Part shown: one piece after another, positions 43,725-50,795 of the stretch | Layout: the number at the start of each line of letters is the position of its first letter | Numbering within the stretch: the first letter of the stretch is position 1 | Assembly: GCA_947456815.1 (NCBI GenBank) | Contig: CANGTL010000011.1 | Location: forward strand, 1-64,000 | DNA: 64,000 nt | Direction: 5' to 3' | Source: Flavobacteriaceae bacterium | GTDB taxonomy: Bacteria > Bacteroidota > Bacteroidia > Flavobacteriales > Flavobacteriaceae | Position numbers and translations under genes: made by a program | Notes under the pieces: generated by a model | What the model saw: the letters and a program-made list of their open reading frames with translations, nothing else | The model's database searches: none | Told to the model about the DNA's origin: nothing

Positions 43725-46145
43725 ATGAAAATCTCTTACAACTGGTTAAAACAATTTATCAAAATCGATTGGAAATCTGATGAAACAGCCGCTTTGCTGA
43801 CTGATTTGGGTTTGGAAGTGGAAGTAGTCGAAAAATACCAATCTGTGAAAGGTGGATTGGAAGGAATTGTAGTTGGACATGTTTTGACTTGTGTGCAACA
43901 TCCGAATGCCGATCGCTTGAAAGTAACAACGGTTGATCTTGGAGATGGAACTCCTGTTCAAATTGTATGTGGCGCTAGTAATGTAGCTGCTGGACAGAAA
44001 GTACCTGTTGCCACGATTGGATCGACTTTGTATGACAAAGATGGAAATGCATTCGTCATTAAGAAAGGGAAAATTCGCGATGAGGAAAGTCATGGTATGA
44101 TTTGCGCCGAGGACGAAATTGGACTCGGAACCAGTCATGATGGGATTATGGTTTTGGATGCCAATTTAAAACCTGGAACTTCTGTTGCAAAAGTTTTTAA
44201 AGTTGAAAATGACGAAATCTTCGAAATTGGTTTAACACCAAATCGCGCCGATGCGATGAGTCACTTAGGAACTGCAAGAGACTTGCGCGCGGGATTAATT
44301 CAAAGTGGCGTGAATGTAGAATTGATTACACCTTCGGTTAGTAATTTTAGAATAGACAAACGTACTTTAAAAATAGATGTCAAAGTAGAAAACGGAAAAT
44401 TAGCACCGCGCTATTGTGGCGTGACCATTTCTGGAATCACCGTGAAACCTTCACCGGAATGGTTGCAAAACCGATTGAAATCGATTGGACTGAATCCGAA
44501 AAACAATATCGTCGACGTAACCAATTACGTTTTGCACGAATTGGGGCAACCGCTACACGCTTTTGATGCTGCGAAAATAAACGGCAAGATATTGATAAAA
44601 ACGATGCCTGCTGGAACCAAATTTACGACGCTTGATGACATTGAAAGAACCTTGCACGAAGAAGATTTGATGATTTGTGACGAAAAAGGTCCGATGTGTA
44701 TTGCCGGTGTTTTTGGAGGAAAGAATTCTGGAGTTAGCGAAAGTACGACGAATATATTTTTAGAAAGTGCGTATTTCAATCCAGTAAGCGTTCGTAAAAC
44801 AGCGAAAAGACATGGTTTGAGCACAGACGCTTCGTTCCGTTTTGAGCGAGGAATTGACCCGACCATCACTGAGTTTGCCTTAAAGCGTGCGGCTCTATTA
44901 ATACAAGAAGTAGCTGGTGGTGAAATCACTTCTGATGTTATCGACATTTATCCTAAAAAAATAGAAGATTTTCCTGTTTTCTTGAATTTTGCCAAAACCG
45001 CGAGATTAATTGGTCAAGAGCTTTCCAAAGAAATCATCAAGAAGATTTTGGCTTCATTGGATATTAAAGTTAATAGTGTTACCGATGCGGGTCTTGGTTT
45101 GACCATTCCTGCTTACCGAGTAGATGTTCAGCGAGAAATTGATGTTATTGAAGAAATCTTGCGCGTTTATGGATACAACAACATTAATTTTACTAAGAAG
45201 TTGAATGCAACCGTTTCTAACTCAGCGAGAACAGAAGATTACAAATTGCAAAATATTGTTGGAAATCAACTGAATTCCTTAAGTTTCCATGAAATGATGG
45301 CAAACTCCTTGACGAGTCCGGAATATGTGGCGCTCTCGGCCATGCTCAAAGAAGAACATAATGTTACGATGTTAAATCCGTTGAGTGCTGATTTGTCTAC
45401 AATGCGTCAATCGTTGTTGTTTTCGGGATTGGAAGCAATTTCGTATAATATCAATCGACGAAATTCAGATCTCAAACTATTTGAATTTGGGAAGTCTTAT
45501 CACAATTTTGATACAGGTTACGAAGAACAAAAACATTTAACTTTATTTCTTAGCGGTGATCGAAATGCGGAAAACTGGACCAACGCTCAGAAACCGACCG
45601 ATTTCTTTTTGTTTAAAGGATATGTTGATGCCATCCTCTCGAGATTAGGCATTGCTAAAATCAAAACGGAACCGCTAAAATCGGATGTTTTTGCAGAAGG
45701 TTTGCGCATGTCGGTAGGAGAAGAAACTTTAGTTGAATTTGGCACCGTTAAAAAAAGTATTTTAAAGCATTTTGACATCAAGCAAGAGGTTTTTTATGCC
45801 GATTTTAATTGGAATGTTGTGCTGAAGATAGTCAGTACGAAAATCAAATTTGTAGACATTGCGCGTTATCCTGAAGTACGCCGTGACTTAGCACTTTTGG
45901 TTGATGAGTCGGTGAGTTTTGATTCTATTTATGCTATTGCAAGACAAAGTGAAAAAAGCCTCCTAAAAAGTGTCGTTCTTTTTGATGTGTACACAGGAAA
46001 TAACTTGCCTGAAGGAAAAAAATCCTATGCAGTGAGCTTCACAATACAAGATACTTCAAAAACACTAACCGACGAACAAATTGACAAAGTGATGGGAAAA
46101 GTACAGAAGAATTTAACCACTGAACTTGGTGCCATTTTGCGATAA
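43725..46145 (+). CDS. pheT: Phenylalanine-tRNA ligase beta subunit
   Basis: Beta chain of the alpha2beta2 PheRS, required for assembly, tRNA binding and editing. Domain order: N-terminal MKISYNWLKQFI, the EMAP/tRNA-binding domain at about residues 40-150 (VVGHVLTCVQHPNADRLKVTTVDLG), the B3/4 editing domain (about 210-390), B5 (about 400-475), the catalytic-like core and a C-terminal FDX-ACB domain (about 710-806; RYPEVRRDLALLVDESV). The 806-residue length is normal. pheS is not adjacent, so the gene has its own promoter. Confidence 0.97.
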   Translation: MKISYNWLKQFIKIDWKSDETAALLTDLGLEVEVVEKYQSVKGGLEGIVVGHVLTCVQHPNADRLKVTTVDLGDGTPVQIVCGASNVAAGQKVPVATIGSTLYDKDGNAFVIKKGKIRDEESHGMICAEDEIGLGTSHDGIMVLDANLKPGTSVAKVFKVENDEIFEIGLTPNRADAMSHLGTARDLRAGLIQSGVNVELITPSVSNFRIDKRTLKIDVKVENGKLAPRYCGVTISGITVKPSPEWLQNRLKSIGLNPKNNIVDVTNYVLHELGQPLHAFDAAKINGKILIKTMPAGTKFTTLDDIERTLHEEDLMICDEKGPMCIAGVFGGKNSGVSESTTNIFLESAYFNPVSVRKTAKRHGLSTDASFRFERGIDPTITEFALKRAALLIQEVAGGEITSDVIDIYPKKIEDFPVFLNFAKTARLIGQELSKEIIKKILASLDIKVNSVTDAGLGLTIPAYRVDVQREIDVIEEILRVYGYNNINFTKKLNATVSNSARTEDYKLQNIVGNQLNSLSFHEMMANSLTSPEYVALSAMLKEEHNVTMLNPLSADLSTMRQSLLFSGLEAISYNINRRNSDLKLFEFGKSYHNFDTGYEEQKHLTLFLSGDRNAENWTNAQKPTDFFLFKGYVDAILSRLGIAKIKTEPLKSDVFAEGLRMSVGEETLVEFGTVKKSILKHFDIKQEVFYADFNWNVVLKIVSTKIKFVDIARYPEVRRDLALLVDESVSFDSIYAIARQSEKSLLKSVVLFDVYTGNNLPEGKKSYAVSFTIQDTSKTLTDEQIDKVMGKVQKNLTTELGAILR

Positions 46146-46151
46146 TTTGGA

Positions 46152-46159
46152 TATATTTG
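46152..46159 (+). promoter_or_regulatory. -7 promoter element for the small helical secreted protein
   Basis: TATATTTG (46152-46159) is an exact consensus match, 32 nt before the ATG at 46192. Confidence 0.6.
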
Positions 46160-46191
46160 TAAGTAGAATTTTAACTTTAAAAAACATAAAA

Positions 46192-46581
46192 ATGAAAATG
46201 AAATCCTTAGCCATAGTACTTTTTGCAATGGCAATTAACACGATGAGTGCGCAATCAACGTTCGACAAGTGGCCAGCTATTAAAGAATTTCACGGAGTAA
46301 TGTCGCAAACTTTCCACCCGTCTGAAGAAGGTAATTTAGAGCCTTTAAAAACACGTTCGGAAGAAATGGCTACGAAAGCTGCAGCGATTTTAAAATCGGA
46401 TATTCCAGCAGAATTTAAAACTCCTGCGATTTTAGCTTCGGCAGAAAAATTACAATTGAAAAGTAAAGCATTGCACAAAATGGTAGTGGCAAAAGCATCT
46501 GATGCAGAATTGACAAAATCATTGGCAGAGCTTCATGATGTATTTCATGAAATTGTTGGGCTATGCTCTGAGAAAAAGTAA
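46192..46581 (+). CDS. Small secreted helical protein of unknown function
   Basis: Not a named family that I can assign. The start at 46192 gives MKMKSLAIVLFAMAINTMSAQ, a good signal peptide; a frame open to 46126 would overlap pheT and bury the signal. The mature part (about 108 aa) is almost entirely helical, with conserved-looking His residues (FHGVMSQTFHP at the start; ELHDVFHEIVGLC at the end). This is reminiscent of periplasmic four-helix bundles that bind metal or haem, but no CxxCH motif is present. It has its own promoter. Confidence 0.72.
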   Translation: MKMKSLAIVLFAMAINTMSAQSTFDKWPAIKEFHGVMSQTFHPSEEGNLEPLKTRSEEMATKAAAILKSDIPAEFKTPAILASAEKLQLKSKALHKMVVAKASDAELTKSLAELHDVFHEIVGLCSEKK

Positions 46582-46608
46582 TAGAAAAGCCCACGTGGAT
46601 AATAATAG

Positions 46609-46672
46609 TTAGCCACGAATTCACGAATTTTTGAAAATGAATTCAAATTTTTATTCGTGAATTCGTGGCTAA
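46609..46672. repeat. GCCACG-type palindromic intergenic repeat (copy 3)
   Basis: TTAGCCACGAATTCACGAAT (46609-46628) is mirrored perfectly by ATTCGTGAATTCGTGGCTAA (46653-46672), a 20-bp stem around an AT-rich loop. It is the best-preserved copy of the family in the window. Confidence 0.92.
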
Positions 46673-46684
46673 AATCTTTTCAAC

Positions 46685-46716
46685 AAATCCGAAATCCGAA
46701 ATCTAAAATCTAAAAT
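46685..46716. repeat. Tandem heptamer array (AAATCCG/AAATCTA)
   Basis: Four heptamers in a row, two AAATCCG (46685-46698) then two AAATCTA (46699-46712), followed directly by the TACCTTTG promoter element of the next gene. The same heptamers recur at 49913-49940. Confidence 0.85.
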
Positions 46717-46722
46717 TAATTT

Positions 46723-46730
46723 TACCTTTG
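46723..46730 (+). promoter_or_regulatory. -7 promoter element for the PRiA4-ORF3-type gene
   Basis: TACCTTTG (46723-46730) matches TAnnTTTG, 23 nt before the ATG at 46754. Confidence 0.55.
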
Positions 46731-46753
46731 GGCTTTCAAAAAAAATAAAAAAA

Positions 46754-47302
46754 ATGGTTTATAAATTCAGAGTTATTCTCGATACGGAAGAAGATATTTT
46801 TAGAGACATCGCCATACTTGATGAAGACACCCTAGAAGACTTACACAACGCTATCGTTAATGCATTCGACTTTGATGGATTGGAATTGGCGTCTTTTTAT
46901 ACCTGTGACAACCAGTGGAATCAAGACGAAGAAATTCCGCTTTTTGACACAGGCGATGTTGCTGGTGAAATGAAAACGATGGCAGATTATCCTTTGTCTT
47001 CTATTCTCGATAAAGAACATACGAAGATTATATATGTCTATGATTTTCTGAATATGTGGACGTTTTTGGTTGAATTAGCGGCCATTGAAGAAATTGAAGT
47101 CGGAGAAACCTATCCGAGTACTTTATTTTCTCATGGAATTATGCCAATGGATGCTGGAGACAAATCATTTGAAGCTGATATGACCGATGATATTTATGGT
47201 GAATTTGAAGACGATCTAGATGAAGATGATCTAGATATGTTTGACGATAACGAAGGTGGAGAAAGCTTTGAAGATTATGGGTTTGAGGAGAATTGGAATT
47301 AA
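46754..47302 (+). CDS. PRiA4-ORF3/IS1096 TnpR-passenger-like protein
   Basis: Residues 1-135 follow the pattern of the plasmid pRiA4b ORF3-like family: MVYKFRVILDTEEDIFRDIAI, EDLHNAIVNAFDFDGLELASFY, a KIIYVYDFLNMWTFLVEL core and GETYPSTL. The last 45 residues form a very acidic tail (EFEDDLDEDDLDMFDDNEGG and more). Homologues are named after an IS1096 passenger gene but are usually ordinary chromosomal genes; the function is unknown. The gene lies in a repeat-rich stretch, with no transposase nearby. Confidence 0.82.
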   Translation: MVYKFRVILDTEEDIFRDIAILDEDTLEDLHNAIVNAFDFDGLELASFYTCDNQWNQDEEIPLFDTGDVAGEMKTMADYPLSSILDKEHTKIIYVYDFLNMWTFLVELAAIEEIEVGETYPSTLFSHGIMPMDAGDKSFEADMTDDIYGEFEDDLDEDDLDMFDDNEGGESFEDYGFEENWN

Positions 47303-47309
47303 ATTTTAG

Positions 47310-47345
47310 TTACTAAGGTTCTGAGTTGCTGAGGTTCTAAGGTTT
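47310..47345 (-). repeat. Left inverted copy of the CCTTAGAACC/AACTCAG repeat family
   Basis: On the minus strand this reads AACCTTAGAACCTCAGCAAC then TCAGAACCTTAGTAAC. It faces the opposite-orientation copy at 47740-47810 across the four-helix-bundle gene, and also matches the repeat before uvrB. Confidence 0.8.
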
Positions 47346-47349
47346 TGAT

Positions 47350-47357
47350 TATCTTTG
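47350..47357 (+). promoter_or_regulatory. -7 promoter element for the four-helix-bundle gene
   Basis: TATCTTTG (47350-47357) is an exact TAnnTTTG match, 21 nt before the ATG. A GTTG at 47325-47328, inside the repeat, lies 21 nt upstream and could act as -33. Confidence 0.55.
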
Positions 47358-47378
47358 ATATATCTAATCCATACAGCC

Positions 47379-47738
47379 ATGAGTAATTTTAGGAATCTAT
47401 TAGTGTGGCAGAAAGCCATGTCATTGACTACATTTATTTACAATTCAACAAACCATTTTCCAAAAGAGGAAATTTTCGGTCTAACTTCTCAAATCAGAAG
47501 GGCATCCATCTCAATTCCGAGCAATATTGCTGAAGGATTTGGAAGAGACAGTAACAAAGAGTATTTACGCTTTTTAAACATTTCCATCAGCTCACTTTTT
47601 GAATTACAAACGCAGTTAGAAATAGCCAAAAATATTACTTATTTAAACGAAACAGAATTTAATACGCTTTATGAAGACAGTCGTGAACTCGAACGAATGC
47701 TTGTTTCATTCACAAACAAAATCAAAGAACGAAACTAA
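47379..47738 (+). CDS. Four-helix-bundle protein (23S rRNA intervening-sequence type)
   Basis: Small protein of 119 aa matching the family first found in intervening sequences of 23S rRNA genes and related to the Avd accessory proteins of diversity-generating retroelements. Hallmarks: MSNFRNLLVWQKAMSL at the N-terminus, the highly conserved LTSQIRRASISIPSNIAEGF segment at about residues 34-53, and C-terminal LERMLVSFTNKIKE. The start at 47379 is preferred over a TTG at 47355. No rRNA or reverse transcriptase is nearby. The gene is bracketed by inverted copies of one intergenic repeat family. Confidence 0.9.
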   Translation: MSNFRNLLVWQKAMSLTTFIYNSTNHFPKEEIFGLTSQIRRASISIPSNIAEGFGRDSNKEYLRFLNISISSLFELQTQLEIAKNITYLNETEFNTLYEDSRELERMLVSFTNKIKERN

Positions 47739-47739
47739 A

Positions 47740-47810
47740 AACCTCAGAACCATAGCTCCTTACATCCTTAAACCTAAGTGCCTTAGAACCTTTAACCTTA
47801 GAACCTTTCC
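47740..47810 (+). repeat. Right inverted copy of the CCTTAGAACC/AACTCAG repeat family
   Basis: Contains AACCTCAGAACC, GTGCCTTAGAACC and AACCTTAGAACCT (47794-47806). The last is the exact inverted complement of AGGTTCTAAGGTT at 47332-47344. The repeat ends about 8 nt before the next start codon. Confidence 0.8.
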
Positions 47811-47817
47811 ATAAAAA

Positions 47818-48876
47818 ATGATTAATCTCTACAACGCCCACATCGAAAACCTATCCATCCACAGAGTGGGGAATAAAAGTCGAAACGAAGCCATTTTCCT
47901 ATCAGAACAACAATACAATTTGAACGATGAGATTGTACCATTACTGAAAGAGTACTTTCTGAAACCATTTAGAGAAAAAGAAGAAAACTATTTTCAATTT
48001 GCGCATGAAGTCGACTTGGATTACAACGACATGTACAAAATGGTTAGCGAAATATTTGACAATCCATCTACGATACACGATGCTTCTAAAAAAATTACCA
48101 AGCATTTGTTTGAGCAATCCAATCATCCGCACATCAAAAATGGGGAAGTATATGTGGCCTATTTGACCAATTTGAATATCGACAATACGATTGTAGATGC
48201 AGTAGGTATTTTTAAGAGTGAAATTCAAACTGATTTTATGCAATTTGAAGAGAAAGGTACTACGCTCGAAATGATTCTACAACAAGGAATTAACCTCAAC
48301 AAATTAGACAAAGGCTGCTTGATTTTTAATCACAAGAAAGAAGAAGGTTACAAGATTTTGTCAGTTGATAGTAACAGATACGATGCGCGCTATTGGTTAG
48401 AACATTTTCTTTCTGTGGATGCTTTTGAAGACGAAAATTTCATCACAAAAAAGTACTTGAAGTTTTGTCAAGGATTCGCCAAAGACGTTGTTTTTCCAGC
48501 AGAAGACAAAAAAGAAGAAGTGATGTTTATGAATCGTTCGGTGAATTACTTTGCCAAAAATGATCAATTTGAAGAAAGCAATTTCCTGAATGAAGTTTTA
48601 GACAATCCAGATTTGATTCCTGAGTTTAAAAACTATAAAGTCGATAAGGGAGAAAAATATTCTATCGAAGACGTCACCACTTTTCCGATTGCCAATGCGG
48701 CGGTTTCAGATGCGAGAAAATCAATTAAGAACGTTATTAATTTGGATACACATATTCAAATCAAGATGGATTTCATCAACCCAGAAAGTGCAGAAAAATA
48801 TGTAGAAAAGGGCTGGGATGAAGAAAAGCAGATGTATTATTACTTGGTTTATTTTAATAAAGAACAAAAAAGCTAG
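47818..48876 (+). CDS. NdpA-like nucleoid-associated protein (37-kDa family)
   Basis: Member of the 37-kDa nucleoid-associated protein family (PF04245 type; E. coli YejK). The N-terminal INLYNAHIENLSIHRVGNKSRNE and the central VAYLTNLNIDNTIVDAVGIFKSE and NKLDKGCLIFNHKKEEGYKIL segments match the family pattern. The C-terminal half has YLKFCQGFAKDVVFPAEDKKE and FPIANAAVSDARKSIKN. At 352 aa its size is typical. Likely binds nucleoid DNA; no further role can be read. A terminator follows. Confidence 0.88.
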   Translation: MINLYNAHIENLSIHRVGNKSRNEAIFLSEQQYNLNDEIVPLLKEYFLKPFREKEENYFQFAHEVDLDYNDMYKMVSEIFDNPSTIHDASKKITKHLFEQSNHPHIKNGEVYVAYLTNLNIDNTIVDAVGIFKSEIQTDFMQFEEKGTTLEMILQQGINLNKLDKGCLIFNHKKEEGYKILSVDSNRYDARYWLEHFLSVDAFEDENFITKKYLKFCQGFAKDVVFPAEDKKEEVMFMNRSVNYFAKNDQFEESNFLNEVLDNPDLIPEFKNYKVDKGEKYSIEDVTTFPIANAAVSDARKSIKNVINLDTHIQIKMDFINPESAEKYVEKGWDEEKQMYYYLVYFNKEQKS

Positions 48877-48899
48877 TTAACAAATTTGGACTTATAGCG

Positions 48900-48933
48900 T
48901 CTCCAATTCTGTTTTTGATTGGAGATTTTTTTT
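48900..48933 (+). terminator. Intrinsic terminator of the NdpA-like gene
   Basis: TCTCCAAT (48900-48907) pairs with ATTGGAGA (48918-48925), followed by eight T residues. Confidence 0.88.
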
Positions 48934-49024
48934 GCCATAAAGTTTCAAAAACTTTTAAAACGGATATAAGAGGTAACTTTTTCCTATCTTGTTCGACCTA
49001 TTCCCAATCTAAAAAACATACACT

Positions 49025-49927
49025 TTGGAAACCATTCTTTCTATTGAAAATCTCAACAAGCGTTTCGGTCCAGTGCACGCCGTAAAAAACGTTTCCCTCG
49101 AAATACAAAAAGGCAATGTTTATGGAATTTTGGGTCCAAATGGCTCCGGGAAATCAACTACATTAGGAATTGTACTAAATGTGGTCAACAAAACATCTGG
49201 AAATTACAGTTGGTTTGGTGGCGCAATGCAAACACATGAAGCATTGAAAAAAGTAGGTGCCATTATCGAGCGTCCGAACTTCTATCCGTACATGACTGCT
49301 CGAGAAAACTTAGAATTGGTATGCAAAATAAAAGGCACACCAAATGCAAAAGTTTCTGAAAAACTCGAGCTTGTAGGTTTACTAGATCGCGAAAACAGCA
49401 AATTCAAGACTTTCTCTTTGGGAATGAAACAAAGACTTGCCATAGCTTCTGCCCTACTGAACGACCCGGAAATCTTAATTTTAGACGAACCTACCAACGG
49501 GTTAGACCCACAAGGAATACATCAAATTAGGGATATTATTAAACTCATCGCCTCGCAAGGCACAACAATTTTATTGGCTTCTCACCTTTTAGATGAAGTT
49601 GAAAAAGTTTGTTCTCATGTTTTGATTTTGAGAAAAGGCGAAGTTTTATATTCAGGAAGCGTTGATGCTATGACTTCAAACGAAGGTTTTTTCGAACTAA
49701 ATTGCGACAATAATCATCAATTAATGTCTACGCTGTCCGCTCATGAAGCTTTCGAAAAATTGGCAGAAGAAAATGGAAAAGTCCTCGCTTATTTGAAAAA
49801 ACCAATTGATTCTAAAGAACTTAACCGTTTTCTATTTGAAAAAGGAATTGTTTTAGACCATTTAGTCAAACGCAAACACAGTTTAGAAGAGCAATTTCTC
49901 GAATTGACTAACAAATCCAAAATCTAA
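49025..49927 (+). CDS. ABC-2 type exporter, ATP-binding protein
   Basis: ATPase of a two-gene exporter (BcrA/NatA-like). TTG start at 49025 gives METILSIENLNKRFGP; no suitable ATG lies before the first ABC strand. Walker A GPNGSGKST is at residues 37-45, the Q-loop region lies in VGAIIERPNFYPYMTARENL, the ABC signature is FSLGMKQRLAIA, Walker B is LILDEPTNG and the switch His is in LLASHLLDEVEK. At 300 aa it is typical. Its last four residues and stop codon are encoded inside a heptamer repeat array that runs up to the permease start. Confidence 0.95.
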   Translation: METILSIENLNKRFGPVHAVKNVSLEIQKGNVYGILGPNGSGKSTTLGIVLNVVNKTSGNYSWFGGAMQTHEALKKVGAIIERPNFYPYMTARENLELVCKIKGTPNAKVSEKLELVGLLDRENSKFKTFSLGMKQRLAIASALLNDPEILILDEPTNGLDPQGIHQIRDIIKLIASQGTTILLASHLLDEVEKVCSHVLILRKGEVLYSGSVDAMTSNEGFFELNCDNNHQLMSTLSAHEAFEKLAEENGKVLAYLKKPIDSKELNRFLFEKGIVLDHLVKRKHSLEEQFLELTNKSKI

Positions 49928-49940
49928 AATCCCAAATCTA
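49913..49940 (+). repeat. Heptamer array joining the ABC ATPase stop and the permease start
   Basis: Four 7-nt units (AAATCCA, AAATCTA, AAATCCC and AAATCTA) occupy 49913-49940, and the following AAATG supplies the permease ATG at 49943. The ATPase stop TAA is at 49925-49927, at the boundary of units 2 and 3. Confidence 0.88.
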
Positions 49941-49942
49941 AA

Positions 49943-50779
49943 ATGAAAAGATTGCTCGCCATCGAATTACAAAAAATTTGGAAAAACAAAGCAAGTCGTG
50001 TTTTGACCCTTGCGTATTTCGTCATTCTGTCCTTTATAGCATTAATTGCATCGGTAAAATTTAATATTGGGAGTTTTCAATTGCGAATCGCCGACGAAGG
50101 CATTTTTAACTTTCCATATATCTGGCACTTCAATACTTATATCGCTTCTATTCTGAAGTTTTTCCTGGCAATTGTAATTGTATCAATGATGGCTAATGAA
50201 TATAGCTACGGCACATTAAAACAAAACCTCATCGACGGTTTGAGCAAGAAAGAATTTGTTTTGTCTAAATTCCTAACCGTCTTTGTCTTTGCGGCAAGTT
50301 CTGCAATTTTTGTTTTTATAATGTCGTTGATTCTAGGTTTGTCCTTCTCATCCTATACAGAAATCGGAATTATATTCTCTGAATTGGATTATATTCTTGC
50401 CTATTTTATAAAACTCATGGGCTTTTTCTCGTTCTGCCTTTTCTTGGGTGTCCTAGTGAAGCGTTCTGCTTTTGCACTGGGATTCTTGTTGATTTGGAAC
50501 ATACTAGAGGGAATTGTACATGGCATTTTAACTTTCAAGGTGTTTCCGGATAGCAACACTTCGTCTTATATAATGATGTTTTTTCCATTAGAATCCATGT
50601 CAAATTTGATTGTCGAACCGTTTAGCAGATTGTCTATTGTAAAAACGATTGGAACGCAAATAGGAGTTACTGAAATTAAGGACTATGGTGTACATTGGTA
50701 TGGAATCTTGATTGTTTTGGCATGGACATCTATTTTTATGTTATTATCCTACAAGTTACTTCAAAAAAGAGATTTGTAG
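49943..50779 (+). CDS. ABC-2 type exporter, permease protein
   Basis: Six-helix integral membrane subunit partnering the ATPase immediately upstream (15 nt between stop and start). Membrane segments are visible near residues 20-37 (VLTLAYFVILSFIALIAS), 65-83, 105-132, 145-170, 175-195 and 255-273, with ANEYSYGTLKQNLIDGLSK between helices 2 and 3, as in BcrB/ABC-2 permeases. At 278 aa the length is normal. Substrate unknown; such pairs export lipids, peptides or antibiotics, or act in envelope maintenance. Confidence 0.9.
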   Translation: MKRLLAIELQKIWKNKASRVLTLAYFVILSFIALIASVKFNIGSFQLRIADEGIFNFPYIWHFNTYIASILKFFLAIVIVSMMANEYSYGTLKQNLIDGLSKKEFVLSKFLTVFVFAASSAIFVFIMSLILGLSFSSYTEIGIIFSELDYILAYFIKLMGFFSFCLFLGVLVKRSAFALGFLLIWNILEGIVHGILTFKVFPDSNTSSYIMMFFPLESMSNLIVEPFSRLSIVKTIGTQIGVTEIKDYGVHWYGILIVLAWTSIFMLLSYKLLQKRDL

Positions 50780-50787
50780 TATCTTTG
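50780..50787 (+). promoter_or_regulatory. -7 promoter element immediately after the ABC permease stop
   Basis: TATCTTTG (50780-50787) begins right after the TAG of the permease gene and ends 8 nt before the ATG at 50796. Any transcript from it would be nearly leaderless. Confidence 0.55.
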
Positions 50788-50795
50788 CCGATGCT

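Noticed and set aside
47379..47738. Diversity-generating retroelement suggested by the Avd-like protein
   Set aside because: No reverse transcriptase, template repeat or variable repeat was found in the neighbourhood.
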